A stretch of DNA of 41,464 bases, taken from the NCBI GenBank assembly GCA_018241405.1, contig JAFEDY010000040.1, positions 1 through 41,464 on the forward strand, given 5' to 3'. Origin of the DNA: Pseudomonadota bacterium (GTDB lineage: Bacteria; Pseudomonadota; Gammaproteobacteria; Burkholderiales; Burkholderiaceae_C). Positions within the stretch are counted from its first letter, which is position 1. Each line of letters begins with the position of its first letter. Positions 26,750-36,217 of the stretch are shown piece after piece. Under the pieces are notes generated by a model. It was not told the DNA's origin. It made no database searches and saw only the letters and a list, made by a program, of their open reading frames with translations. The translations under genes were made by a program, and so were the position numbers.

Positions 26750-27919
26750 ATGTTGTCAATTCAAGTCATCGCCCCGGAGGATGCGCTGTACGCCCTTGGT
26801 CAATCCAGGGGCTGGGTCGTGGAGGCCGTGCGCCGCATAGAGCGCGATTACCAGCGCTCGTCAGACACCCATTTGCTGCAGGTGGACCTGCCCGCCATGC
26901 CGCAGGTGCGGCTTTACCTGAAGGACGAATCCACCCACCCCACAGGCAGCCTCAAGCACCGGCTGGCCAGGTCGCTGTTCCTCTACGGGCTGTGCAACGG
27001 CTGGATCCGCGAGGGCACGACCATCGTGGAGGCCTCGTCGGGCAGCACGGCCGTGTCCGAGGCCTATTTCGCGCGCCTGCTGGGCCTGCCCTTCGTGGCG
27101 GTGATGCCGCGCGGCACCTCGCCGGCAAAAATTGCGCTAATCGAGTTCTATGGCGGGCGCTGCCATTTCGTCGACGGCTCCGGGCAGTTGTATGCCGAGG
27201 CCGAGCGCCTGGCGCGCGAGTGCAAGGGCCATTACATGGATCAGTTCACCTACGCCGAGCGGGCCACCGACTGGCGCGGCAACAACAACATCGCCGAATC
27301 CATCTTCCAGCAGATGCGCGGCGAGCCGCACCCCACGCCGGCCTGGATCGTGGTCGGTGCGGGCACGGGCGGCACATCGGCCACCATAGGCCGCTACATC
27401 CGCTGCCAGGGCCATGCCACCCAGCTGTGCGTGGTGGATCCCGAGCATTCGGTGTTCTACGACTATTTCCAGCAGCGCGATGCGTCGATTACCAGCAGCC
27501 GCGGCTCGAACGTGGAGGGCATAGGCCGGCCGCGCGTGGAGCCCTCCTTCGTGCCCGACGTCATCGACCGCATGGAGCGCGTGCCCAACGCCGCGTCCTA
27601 CGCCGCCATCCGCGTGCTGCAGCGCCTGGTGGGGCGCAGATACGGCGGCTCTACGGGCACCGACTTCTATGCCGCCATGCAGCTGGCCTGTGAAATGGCG
27701 CGGCGCAACCAGGCCGGCTCCATCGTGACCCTGGCCTGCGATTCGGGCGACCGCTACCTGGACAGCTACTACAACGACGACTGGCTGCAGTCCAATGGCT
27801 ATTACATCGCGCCCTATATGGCGCAGCTGGAGGAGGCCTGCACGCACGGTGTGTGGCATGACCCGGCACGGCGCGCCCAGCCTGCCGTGCGCGAGGCCGC
27901 GGAGTCGGTGGCGGGGTGA
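26750..27919 (+). CDS. PLP-dependent cysteine synthase-fold enzyme (Cds1-like lyase)
   Basis: Fold-type II PLP enzyme, 389 aa. The Schiff-base Lys is K69 in [11 protein letters not shown], the substrate loop is SSGST (96-100), and the phosphate loop is GAGTGGTS (203-210). The sequence resembles the cysteine-desulfhydrase branch (mycobacterial Cds1) more than biosynthetic CysK, but the reaction could be desulfhydration, beta-elimination or synthesis. An AAGGA lies 10 nt before ATG 26750. It is divergent from the LysR gene, which suggests it handles an amino- or thio-substrate of the same pathway as the UroD-like and Bug proteins. It ends 6 nt from the convergent reductase stop. Confidence 0.85.
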   Translation: MLSIQVIAPEDALYALGQSRGWVVEAVRRIERDYQRSSDTHLLQVDLPAMPQVRLYLKDESTHPTGSLKHRLARSLFLYGLCNGWIREGTTIVEASSGSTAVSEAYFARLLGLPFVAVMPRGTSPAKIALIEFYGGRCHFVDGSGQLYAEAERLARECKGHYMDQFTYAERATDWRGNNNIAESIFQQMRGEPHPTPAWIVVGAGTGGTSATIGRYIRCQGHATQLCVVDPEHSVFYDYFQQRDASITSSRGSNVEGIGRPRVEPSFVPDVIDRMERVPNAASYAAIRVLQRLVGRRYGGSTGTDFYAAMQLACEMARRNQAGSIVTLACDSGDRYLDSYYNDDWLQSNGYYIAPYMAQLEEACTHGVWHDPARRAQPAVREAAESVAG

Positions 27920-27925
27920 CGCGGC

Positions 27926-28978
27926 TCAGCCGCCGTGCTTGTCGGCCTCGGAGGTGAAGGCGTCGGCGTAGAACTCATCGGGCGGCAGGCCGCGCTCGGT
28001 GCTGTAGGCGACGCGCGCCGAGTCCACCACGATGGGTGCGCCGCAGGCATAGACCTGGTGGCCCGACAGGTCGGCGATGTCGTCCATGACGGCCTGGTGC
28101 ACGAAGCCCGTGCGGCCCGTCCAGCCGTCCTCGGGCAGGGCGTCGGAAACCACGGGCACGTAGCGCAGATGCGGCATCTCGGTCAGGCGCTCGCGCACCC
28201 AGGCGTCCATGTACAGGTCCGGTGGACGGCGCGCGCCCCAGTACAGCGTGGCAGGGCGCGTGAGCCCCAGGTGCTGCATGCGCTCGATCAGCGCCTTGAT
28301 GGGTGCAAAGCCCGTGCCCGAGGCCAGGAAAACCATGGGCTTGTCCGAGTCCTCGCGCAGGAAGAAGCTGCCGAACGGCCCCTCGACGCGCAAGATTTCC
28401 TTTACCTTCAAGGCGCTGAACACATGGTCGGTGAACTTGCCGCCCGGCATGTGGCGTATGTGCAGCTCCACGCCGGGCGCGGCCTCCTGCTGGTGCGGCG
28501 CCGTGGCCATGGAGTAGGCGCGGCGGCTGCCGTCACGCAGAATGAATTCGATGTACTGGCCCGCGTGGTAGCGGAAGTTGTCGTTGGCCGGCAGCTGCAG
28601 GCGCAGCTGCATCACGTCCGGCGACAGGCGCGTGAGCGTGGACACGCGCACGGGCAGCTTGCGGATGGGGTAGGCGCTCTCGTCGGTCACCTGGCGCGAT
28701 TCCAGCACCACGTCGCTCAAAGGCCGGGCGCAGCAGGTGAGCATGTAGCCGGCCTCTTCTTCCTCGACGCTCAGTGCCTTGTGCTGGTGTTCGCCGTGCA
28801 CCACCGAGCCGCTCAATTTTTTGCACTTGCACGAGCCGCAGGCACCGTCCTTGCAGCCGTAGGGCAGGCCCACGCCGCTGCGGATGGCGGCCGCCAGGAT
28901 GGGCTCGCCGGCCTGCGCCTCGAAGGCGCGGCCGCTGGGCTGCACGCTGATCTGGTATGCGGTCTCGGCGCTGGTCAT
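27926..28978 (-). CDS. Ferredoxin-reductase-type flavoprotein with 2Fe-2S domain (annotated family: CDP-6-deoxy-delta-3,4-glucoseen reductase)
   Basis: Electron-transfer protein, 350 aa, that passes electrons from NAD(P)H through FAD to a plant-type 2Fe-2S centre. The N-terminal ferredoxin domain has C42-x4-C47-x2-C50 and C82. The FAD site is RAYSMATAP, and the pyridine nucleotide domain carries FLASGTGFAPIKAL. Homologues in beta-proteobacteria are routinely named as AscD/glucoseen reductase by similarity, but no deoxysugar genes are nearby, so a general oxygenase- or reductase-partner role is as likely. It is divergent from the SDR gene and convergent with the PLP lyase. Confidence 0.88.
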   Translation of the reverse strand: MTSAETAYQISVQPSGRAFEAQAGEPILAAAIRSGVGLPYGCKDGACGSCKCKKLSGSVVHGEHQHKALSVEEEEAGYMLTCCARPLSDVVLESRQVTDESAYPIRKLPVRVSTLTRLSPDVMQLRLQLPANDNFRYHAGQYIEFILRDGSRRAYSMATAPHQQEAAPGVELHIRHMPGGKFTDHVFSALKVKEILRVEGPFGSFFLREDSDKPMVFLASGTGFAPIKALIERMQHLGLTRPATLYWGARRPPDLYMDAWVRERLTEMPHLRYVPVVSDALPEDGWTGRTGFVHQAVMDDIADLSGHQVYACGAPIVVDSARVAYSTERGLPPDEFYADAFTSEADKHGG

Positions 28979-29028
28979 GGCAATGGGTATCCTTGGAGTC
29001 GTCTAAAGCTTATGCAAAGCGGCCGATT

Positions 29029-29982
29029 TTGCCCTCAAACCAAAACCCTCTTGGCGCCCTGCCGGCGCGCTTTCGGCGCCAGCGCCTGCTCATCATCGGC
29101 TGCGGTGACGTGGGCCTGCGCGTGGCGCGCGGCCTGGGAAAGGGCGGCCCGCGCGTGCTGGCCCTCACCTCCACGCCCGCGCGCGCGCCCCTGCTGCGCG
29201 CCGCCGGCATCACGCCGCTCGTCGGCAACCTGGACGACGCAGCCACGCTGGCGCGCCTGGCCGGCCTGGCCACGCGCGTGCTGCATCTGGCACCGCCGCC
29301 GGGCGAGCGCGAGGTCGGGCCGCGCTGGTGGCTGGACCCGCGTAGCCAGGCCCTGGCGCGCGCGCTGCGCCGGCGCACGCTGCCGCAGGCGCTGGTCTAT
29401 GCCTCCACCACCGGCGTGTACGGCGACTGCGCGGGCGGCTGGGTGGCCGAGTCGCGCCCCGTGGCGCCCGCCACGCCGCGCGCCCAGCGCCGCGTGAATG
29501 CTGAAGCTGTGATGCGCCACCTGCGCCGCGCGGGCGTGTGCGTGAGCGTGCTGCGCGTGCCCGGCATCTACGCCCCCGACCGCGAGGGCGGCACGCCCGA
29601 GGCGCGGCTGCGCCGCGGCACGCCGGTGCTGGCGGCGCCCGACGATGTCTACACCAACCACATCCACGCCGACGACCTGGCGCGCGCCTGCCTGGCGGCG
29701 CTGTGGCGCGGCCGGCCGCAGCGCACCTATAACGTGGCCGACGACAGCCAGCTGAAGATGGGTGACTACTTCGACCTGGCGGCCGACCTCTACGGCCTGC
29801 CGCGCCCGCCGCGCGTGCCGCGCAGCCTGGCGCAGGAGCAGCTGCCGCTGTCGCTGCTGAGTTTCATGGGCGAGTCGCGCCGCCTGGTCACCACGCGCAT
29901 GACGCGCGAGCTGCGCCTCTGCCTGCGCTACCCCACGGTGCGCGAGGGGCTGGCTGCCGAGCGGCTTATTCAGCGCGGATAG
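29029..29982 (+). CDS. NAD(P)-dependent SDR/epimerase-like protein (YeeZ-like)
   Basis: Rossmann-fold protein of about 317 aa. The nucleotide motif is LLIIGCGDVGLRVA (GxGxxG), followed by GNLDDAATLARL, YASTTGVYGD (SDR YxxxK region degenerate), and HADDLARACLAAL near the middle. The family is atypical or extended SDR; the substrate is unknown. The start is not settled: no ATG lies close to the conserved region, so I use TTG 29029; TTG 28993 and ATG 28957 (which overlaps the divergent reductase start) are options. The stop overlaps the convergent DUF4124 gene by 13 nt. Confidence 0.8.
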   Translation: MPSNQNPLGALPARFRRQRLLIIGCGDVGLRVARGLGKGGPRVLALTSTPARAPLLRAAGITPLVGNLDDAATLARLAGLATRVLHLAPPPGEREVGPRWWLDPRSQALARALRRRTLPQALVYASTTGVYGDCAGGWVAESRPVAPATPRAQRRVNAEAVMRHLRRAGVCVSVLRVPGIYAPDREGGTPEARLRRGTPVLAAPDDVYTNHIHADDLARACLAALWRGRPQRTYNVADDSQLKMGDYFDLAADLYGLPRPPRVPRSLAQEQLPLSLLSFMGESRRLVTTRMTRELRLCLRYPTVREGLAAERLIQRG

Positions 29983-30617
29983 GTATTGCCCTTACCGTCG
30001 TAGCAGCGGAACACGTTGCAGTTGGCAATCTCACGCTGCGGCGGCGCTGGCATGGGGCGCGGCGGCGCGACCACCGTGGGGCGCGCGTAGTAGGGCGATG
30101 TGTAACTGGAGCGGTAGCCGCGGCTGCGCTCGGTGCGCGCGTACTCGGCGGGGCTGAGGCAGGCCAGGTCGGCCTGGCGCTGGGCGGCATCCAGCCGCGT
30201 CTGCTCGTCATACAGGCCCTGGCCCAGGGTGGGCAGCAGATCCTGCAGGTTCTTGCGCGCGCGCTGGCATTCCAGCGACTGGGCGGGGTCGTAGACCGCG
30301 GAGGGCTGGGCGCTGCGCGCGGCAAGCTCGGCCTGCTGCGCCGCGCGGCGCTGCTGGGCCTCCAGTTGCTGGCGCTCGTGTTTGTGCTGCAGGGCCTCGG
30401 CCGCCTGTTCGCGCTCCTGCGCGATCTCCTGCGGGCTCTTGCGCGCCTCCACCTCGCGCACCGCTTCGCCGCGGCGGCAGTCGCCGTCGGTGTAGGTGAT
30501 CTTGCCGGTGGCCGGGTCGGTGCAGCGCACCACCTGGGCCGCGGCCGGCAAGGTGTGGGAAGCGGCGATGGCCAAGACCAGGGCCGGGCCGGTGCGGTGC
30601 AGAAGTGACAAGGGCAT
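29970..30617 (-). CDS. Secreted DUF4124-domain protein
   Basis: Envelope protein of 215 aa with unknown function. Signal peptide about residues 1-28 (PALVLAIAASHTLPAAAQ), then the DUF4124 pattern VVRCTDPATGKITYTDGDC with C32 and C47, probably disulfide-bonded. A Gln/Glu/Arg/Ala-rich coiled-coil stretch (about 60-105) follows, then a Pro-rich and Cys-containing tail. It is followed 32 nt upstream on the same strand by a small lipoprotein gene, so the two may be expressed together as envelope components. Confidence 0.8.
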   Translation of the reverse strand: MPLSLLHRTGPALVLAIAASHTLPAAAQVVRCTDPATGKITYTDGDCRRGEAVREVEARKSPQEIAQEREQAAEALQHKHERQQLEAQQRRAAQQAELAARSAQPSAVYDPAQSLECQRARKNLQDLLPTLGQGLYDEQTRLDAAQRQADLACLSPAEYARTERSRGYRSSYTSPYYARPTVVAPPRPMPAPPQREIANCNVFRCYDGKGNTYPR

Positions 30618-30649
30618 GGCTTACCAGGTGCCTGTGTCGAGCAAGGGCA

Positions 30650-31150
30650 TCAGCGCCAATCGGGCCGCGGGCCACCAGGCCGCGGCGCCATGACCTGGTT
30701 GCGGCGCTGGCGCTCGGCCTCGTTCTCGGCGTGGCGGTCACGCTCGAACTGCTCGCGGCGTGCGCGCATGTCATTCGAGTCGGGGCGCTGCAGGGGGCGC
30801 TCATCCCTGAAGCGGCGATCCATTTCGCGGCGGCGATTGTCTTCCCAGCGCTGCGCCTCCCAGCGCTGCGCTTCGCGGCGCTGTTGGGCATCGCGCCATT
30901 GGCGTTCCCGCCATGCGTCCTCGCGCCAACCGGTCGGCGGCGGAGGATAGTCGCGCCAACCCAATGGGGGGGCGCCGTAGATCACGCCCGGTTGCTCGTA
31001 CACCGTCATGGAAGAGGATCCGGGGTAGTAGCCGACACCGCCGCCGCCGTCATAGTAGGGATCGCCCGGCACGGCGACGCATCCCGCAGCCAGCAGGCCG
31101 AGCATGCCAACGGCAGCAATGCGCGGCGAAAGCAGGCGAAACAAGGGCAT
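30650..31150 (-). CDS. Small predicted lipoprotein, Arg/Gln/Trp-rich
   Basis: Unknown envelope protein, 166 aa. It has a lipoprotein signal with lipobox LAAGC (C24), a Gly/Tyr/Pro-rich segment (PYYDGGGGVGYYPGSSS), PPPPTGWRED, and then a long charged stretch of Arg, Gln, Glu and Trp repeats (RWEAQRWEDNRRREMDRRF) likely to be helical. I chose ATG 31150 because GGAG lies 6-7 nt upstream and the signal peptide starts there; a longer frame has no signal. Function is not recognisable. Confidence 0.72.
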   Translation of the reverse strand: MPLFRLLSPRIAAVGMLGLLAAGCVAVPGDPYYDGGGGVGYYPGSSSMTVYEQPGVIYGAPPLGWRDYPPPPTGWREDAWRERQWRDAQQRREAQRWEAQRWEDNRRREMDRRFRDERPLQRPDSNDMRARREQFERDRHAENEAERQRRNQVMAPRPGGPRPDWR

Positions 31151-31321
31151 GGAGATCTCCGGATGCGATGGTGGCGAGGATGGCCCACGGGGTGCAAGGC
31201 TAAGTGTCAGACGCTCCGCAGGGCATTTTGGTTGACCGGGCCGCATCGGTTTTGCAAAGTCTTGCGCATTCGTCGCCATTGTGTCCCCATGGTGCGCGGG
31301 CCGTCTGCCGAGCGCGCCAAC

Positions 31322-31345
31322 AAAAAGCCCCGTCGGGACGGGGCT
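31322..31345 (-). terminator. Intrinsic terminator of Bug 3
   Basis: Minus strand: arms AGCCCCGTC / GACGGGGCT (31337-31345 and 31326-31334) with a very tight loop, followed by a T-tract. It lies 23 nt past the Bug 3 stop and has the same form as the ggt terminator. Confidence 0.88.
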
Positions 31346-31367
31346 GGGAATGGTACAGACAGGGAGG

Positions 31368-32336
31368 TCAGTCCAACGTGAGCTTCTGCTTGTCCACCAC
31401 GTTCTTGTAGGCGGCGTACTCGGCCTTGATCTCCTGTGCGAACTTCTCGGGCGTATCGGCCACGATCAGCGAGCCCGTGTCTTCGATGCGCTTGCGCACG
31501 GCCGGGTCCTTGAGCACCTTGTGCACGGCAGAGTTCACCTTGTCCACGATGTCCTTGGGCAGGCCCTTGGGGCCGATGATGCCGTAGTAGGCCATGCGGT
31601 TCACATTGGGGGCGCCCACCTCGGCCAGCGTGGGCACGTCCGGCAGCACGGCCAGGCGCTGGGGCGCGGCCACCACGAGGGCGGTGAGGCGCTTGTCCTT
31701 GATGAAGGGCAGGGCCGAGGGCAGGTTGTCGAAGATCAGCGGAATCTGGCCGGCCACCGCGTCGTTGAGGGCCGGGCCCGAGCCGCGGTAGGGCACGTGG
31801 ACCAGTTGCGCGCCCGTCTCCAGCATGAACATTTCCATCATCAGGTGGCCGATGCTGCCGGTGCCGGGCGAGCCGAACGAATACTTGCCGGGGTTCTTTT
31901 TGACCTCGGCCAAAAAGCCCTTGTAGTCCTTGCCGGCGAACTGGGGGTTGGCGGCAATCACGTTGGGCGTGGCGGCGATGTTCACGACGGGCGTGAAATC
32001 GGTGAACACGTTGTACGGAATCTTGGGGTTGATGGCCGGATTGGTGGCTGTGGTGGACACGGTGGCCACGCCCAGGTTGTAGCCGTCGGCCGCGGCGCGC
32101 GCGGTTTCGGCCGCGCCGATGGCGCCGCCGCCGCCGCCGCGGTTTTCCACCACGACGGGCTGACCCAGCTCGCGGCCCAGGGGCTCGGCCACCACGCGCG
32201 CGATCAGGTCGGTGGTGCCGCCGGCGGCAAAGGGCACGAGCAGTCGGATCGGCTTGTTCGGGTAGCCCGGTTGCGCATGGGCCAGGCTGCCCAGCATGGC
32301 GAGGATGCCCAGGGTGAGGGCGCTGCGACGGATCAT
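31368..32336 (-). CDS. Tripartite tricarboxylate transporter binding protein (Bug family) 3
   Basis: Periplasmic binding protein, 322 aa, TctC/Bug family. Signal peptide MIRRSALTLGILAMLGSLAHAQ, then IRLLVPFAAGGTTDLIARVVAE, VENRGGGGGAIGAAE, and HVPYRGSGPALNDAVAGQ. GGAGACAAACCC directly precedes ATG 32336. It lies 126 nt downstream of gcdH on the same strand with a strong hairpin between. A C5 dicarboxylate such as glutarate is a reasonable guess for the ligand because of gcdH, but nothing in the sequence proves it. Confidence 0.93.
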   Translation of the reverse strand: MIRRSALTLGILAMLGSLAHAQPGYPNKPIRLLVPFAAGGTTDLIARVVAEPLGRELGQPVVVENRGGGGGAIGAAETARAAADGYNLGVATVSTTATNPAINPKIPYNVFTDFTPVVNIAATPNVIAANPQFAGKDYKGFLAEVKKNPGKYSFGSPGTGSIGHLMMEMFMLETGAQLVHVPYRGSGPALNDAVAGQIPLIFDNLPSALPFIKDKRLTALVVAAPQRLAVLPDVPTLAEVGAPNVNRMAYYGIIGPKGLPKDIVDKVNSAVHKVLKDPAVRKRIEDTGSLIVADTPEKFAQEIKAEYAAYKNVVDKQKLTLD

Positions 32337-32418
32337 GGGTTTGTCTCCTGTTGTGAAATAGCTGCGCCACCAGTGCCCGATGACAGTGGTGGCGTGCAAT
32401 GGATTATCAGATGAAAGT

Positions 32419-32451
32419 GCTGCCAGCGCACGTATATCAAGCGCTGGCAGC
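32419..32451. repeat. 11-bp perfect inverted repeat of the Comamonadaceae type
   Basis: Arms GCTGCCAGCGC (32419-32429) and GCGCTGGCAGC (32441-32451) with an 11-nt loop, followed on the + strand by TATGATTTTTG. It lies 12 nt after the gcdH stop and could act as its terminator or 3' barrier. I recall near-identical AGCTGC(C/T)AGCGC...GCGCT(G/A)GCAGCTAT hairpins as dispersed intergenic repeats of Comamonadaceae; this needs a genome search. Confidence 0.7.
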
Positions 32452-32462
32452 TATGATTTTTG

Positions 32463-33659
<1,197 letters not shown>

Positions 33660-33724
33660 GGTGTCTCCAGTCGTGTGCCTAAGGGGAATGCATGCAAGGC
33701 GTGCTTGGCGGGTTGATGGGAGGC

Positions 33725-33791
33725 ATCGTATCCCCGCAGCGCTCAATGACGCAAGCGACTTATTGGCATCCAGAAATGAGTATTTGGAATG
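33725..33791. promoter_or_regulatory. gcdH promoter and candidate LysR operator
   Basis: Minus-strand promoter for gcdH: -35 TTGCGT (33754-33749), 18-nt spacer, -10 TACGAT (33730-33725). Just upstream of it, an imperfect dyad CATCC-AG-AAAT-GAGT-ATTT-GGAATG (33767-33791) has outer CAT/ATG, CC/GG and inner AAAT/ATTT pairs. Its place between the two divergent genes suits binding by the LysR protein. Confidence 0.5.
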
Positions 33792-33809
33792 TATGGCTAA
33801 GATGCGGCC

Positions 33810-34763
33810 ATGAGAAGACATCTGCCATCCACCCAGGCGCTGGCCTGTTTCGAGGCCGCGGCGCGGCACGAAAGCTATACCCGTGCGGCGCAGGAACTGT
33901 CCCTCACACAGAGCGCCGTGTCGCGTCAGATCCTGGCGCTGGAAGACCAGCTCGGCGTGCAGCTGTTTCGGCGCACGCGCCACGGCGTGGTGCTCACGCC
34001 CGCCGGGCGGCATTACGCGCGCCAGGTGGCACGCCGGCTCCAAGGCCTGGAGCAGGACACGCTGGACGTGATGGCGCACCAGGGCCATGGCGGCGCGCTG
34101 TCGCTGGCGGCAGTGGCCACCTTTGCCACGCGCTGGCTCATTCCGCGCCTGCCGCTGCTGGCCGAGCGCCACCCCGAGATCGTGGTGCATATCGAGACGC
34201 AGACCCGGCCGTTCTTGTTCACCGATACCGGCTTTGACGCCGCGCTCTACGCCGGCACGCCCGAGCAGGTGGCCAACTGGCCCGGCGTGCAGGCCCGGCT
34301 CTTGATGCCCGAGGATGTGGTGCCGGTATGCAGCCCGCGCCTGTTGGAGCAGGCCGCGCAGCAGTCGGGCATGCCGCGCGGCACCGGGCGCGCGCACCAG
34401 GGCGTGCCGCCGCAGGTGCTGGCAGGCTTGCCGCTCCTGCAGCAGAGCACGCGGCCCTATGGCTGGCGCCAGTGGTTTGATGCCATGGGCGTGCAGGATG
34501 CGCCGCGTGCGCTCGACGGGCCGCGTTATGAGCTTTTCTCGATGACCGCCGTGGCGGCGGCCCATGGCCTGGGCGTGGCGCTGATGCCGCCCATGCTGAT
34601 CGAGGCCGAGATGGCGCGCGGCGAGCTCGTCGTGGCCTGCCGCCAGCCGCTGCGCGGCGAGCGCGGCTACTACCTTGTCACCCCGGCCCAGCACCAGCCG
34701 CCCGTGCTGCAGGCGTTTGCGCGCTGGCTGCAGGACATGGCGGACGCTGCGCCTGCGGCGTAG
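33810..34763 (+). CDS. LysR-family regulator, probable GcdR (GcvA-like)
   Basis: Regulator of 317 aa in the GcvA-type LysR branch: [38 protein letters not shown] helix-turn-helix within residues 7-45, followed by [12 protein letters not shown] and a C-terminal effector domain. Divergent to gcdH, where characterised relatives (GcdR) activate glutaryl-CoA dehydrogenase in response to glutarate or glutaryl-CoA. The assignment to gcdH control rests on position and on the dyad in the shared spacer. It converges on the sulfatase gene with 14 nt between stops. Confidence 0.9.
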   Translation: MRRHLPSTQALACFEAAARHESYTRAAQELSLTQSAVSRQILALEDQLGVQLFRRTRHGVVLTPAGRHYARQVARRLQGLEQDTLDVMAHQGHGGALSLAAVATFATRWLIPRLPLLAERHPEIVVHIETQTRPFLFTDTGFDAALYAGTPEQVANWPGVQARLLMPEDVVPVCSPRLLEQAAQQSGMPRGTGRAHQGVPPQVLAGLPLLQQSTRPYGWRQWFDAMGVQDAPRALDGPRYELFSMTAVAAAHGLGVALMPPMLIEAEMARGELVVACRQPLRGERGYYLVTPAQHQPPVLQAFARWLQDMADAAPAA

Positions 34764-34777
34764 CCTTCAACCCAGGT

Positions 34778-36100
34778 TCAGCGCTGCGGCATGTCCTTGG
34801 CGGAATAGCCCAGGCTCACCGTCGCGTCCGCCGGTATGGGCGGCATGCTCGCGTCCCAGATCTCCCAGGCGGCGCGCATCGCGGCCAGGCGCTCGGGCTG
34901 GTGCCTGGCCAGGTTGGCGCGTTCGCGCTCGTCCTGCGGGATGTTGAACAGGTAGTCGTTGCCGTCCACGCGCAGGTATTTCCAGTCGCCGTTGCGGTGT
35001 GCGCGCTGGCCGCGGTGGTTCATGCGCCAAAAGAGTGGCCGCGCGAACGCCTTGGCAGGGTCTTGCAGCACGGGCAGCAGCGACTGTCCGTCCAGCGGGT
35101 AGTCGGGGTGCGCGGCCACGCCGGCCGCGTCCAGCATGGTGGCCGACCAGTCCATGGTCATGCACTGCTGGTCGCTCACGCCGCCGGGGGCTATTTGCCT
35201 GGGCCAGTGCGCGATCCAGGGCACGCGTATGCCGCCCTCGGTCAGATCCATCTTGCCGCCCACCAGCGGCCAGTTGTCGGAGAAGCGCTCGCCGCCGTTG
35301 TCGCTGGTGAAGACCACCAGGGTGTTGTCGAGCTGGCCGGTGCGGCGCAGCGCCTCCATGATCCAGCCTATGCCCTCGTCCATGTGGTGGATCATGCGCC
35401 GGTAGACATGGATGTTGCCCGCCGCCAGGTCGAACAGGTTGTTGCGTATGGCCGGCGCGCGCGCCACGTCGCCGCGCGTCTCCCAGGGCCAGTGCGGCGC
35501 CGTGTAGTGCAGGCTGAGGAAGAAGGGCGCGTCCTGCTTCGCCATGCGTTCCACATAGTCCACGGCGCGGCGCGAGAGCAGGTCCGTCAGGTAGCCCTCT
35601 TCGTGGTGCTCGGCCTCGCCCAGCTGCAGGTCGTGGTTGCCACTGGAGTCGCAGTGGGTGAAGTAATCCACCCCGCCCGACAGCGGGCCGAAGCTTTCCT
35701 CGTAGCCCGATTTAAGGGGGCCGAAGCTGGGCGGATAGCCCAGGTGCCATTTGCCGATCAGCGCCGTACGGTAGCCGGCGCCGCGCAGCAGCGAGGGCAG
35801 CGTAGGGTGCGCGGGCGGCAGGCCCAGGGTGTCGCTGCCGCGGCTCTTGCTGTTGATGGGTTCCTCGGCCGCCCCGCGCAGGCGGTACTGGTAGCGCGCC
35901 GTCATCAGCGCAAAGCGCGTGGGTGAGCAGACCGGCGAGTTGCTGTAACCCTGGGTGAACTGGATGCCGCCCGCGGCCATGGCGTCGAGCACCGGCGACA
36001 CCGGCCCGAAGTCGGCATCGCGCCCGCCGTAGCAGCCCAGGTCGGCGAAGCCCAGGTCGTCGGCGACGATATAGATGAAATTGGTTCCTTTTTCAGTCAT
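34778..36100 (-). CDS. Sulfatase (arylsulfatase-type, Cys-type FGly enzyme)
   Basis: Hydrolyses sulfate esters; 440 aa. The metal site starts YIVADDLGFADLGCYGG, the nucleophile motif is C58-S-P-T-R62 (C-x-P-x-R, the Cys that becomes formylglycine), followed by IGKWHLG (K117, H119), HYTAPHWPW and FTSDNGGE. There is no signal peptide, so the enzyme is probably cytoplasmic, unlike most arylsulfatases, which implies uptake of the intact ester. No formylglycine-generating enzyme gene is in the window. It follows Bug 4 by 117 nt on the same strand and is likely part of its unit under the MarR gene. Confidence 0.9.
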   Translation of the reverse strand: MTEKGTNFIYIVADDLGFADLGCYGGRDADFGPVSPVLDAMAAGGIQFTQGYSNSPVCSPTRFALMTARYQYRLRGAAEEPINSKSRGSDTLGLPPAHPTLPSLLRGAGYRTALIGKWHLGYPPSFGPLKSGYEESFGPLSGGVDYFTHCDSSGNHDLQLGEAEHHEEGYLTDLLSRRAVDYVERMAKQDAPFFLSLHYTAPHWPWETRGDVARAPAIRNNLFDLAAGNIHVYRRMIHHMDEGIGWIMEALRRTGQLDNTLVVFTSDNGGERFSDNWPLVGGKMDLTEGGIRVPWIAHWPRQIAPGGVSDQQCMTMDWSATMLDAAGVAAHPDYPLDGQSLLPVLQDPAKAFARPLFWRMNHRGQRAHRNGDWKYLRVDGNDYLFNIPQDERERANLARHQPERLAAMRAAWEIWDASMPPIPADATVSLGYSAKDMPQR

Positions 36101-36217
36101 ATCGACCTCTTGCGCTTTTGGGAAACGCGTCTACAGCTATTAAAAATATAGTTGGTTCAACGCTGGGCAATGAAGTGGCGATGGCAGGCCATCGTGGTGC
36201 GGCATCCGGTAAGCAGC
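36101..36217. other. Bug 4 to sulfatase spacer with hairpin and repeat-like segment
   Basis: A 117-nt spacer. It carries a 7-bp hairpin CGATGGC / GCCATCG (36179-36194) about 24 nt past the Bug 4 stop, without a T-tract, and an AT-rich stretch CTACAGCTATTAAAAATATAG (36131-36151) resembling half of the Comamonadaceae repeat seen at 32419. No gene. Confidence 0.4.
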
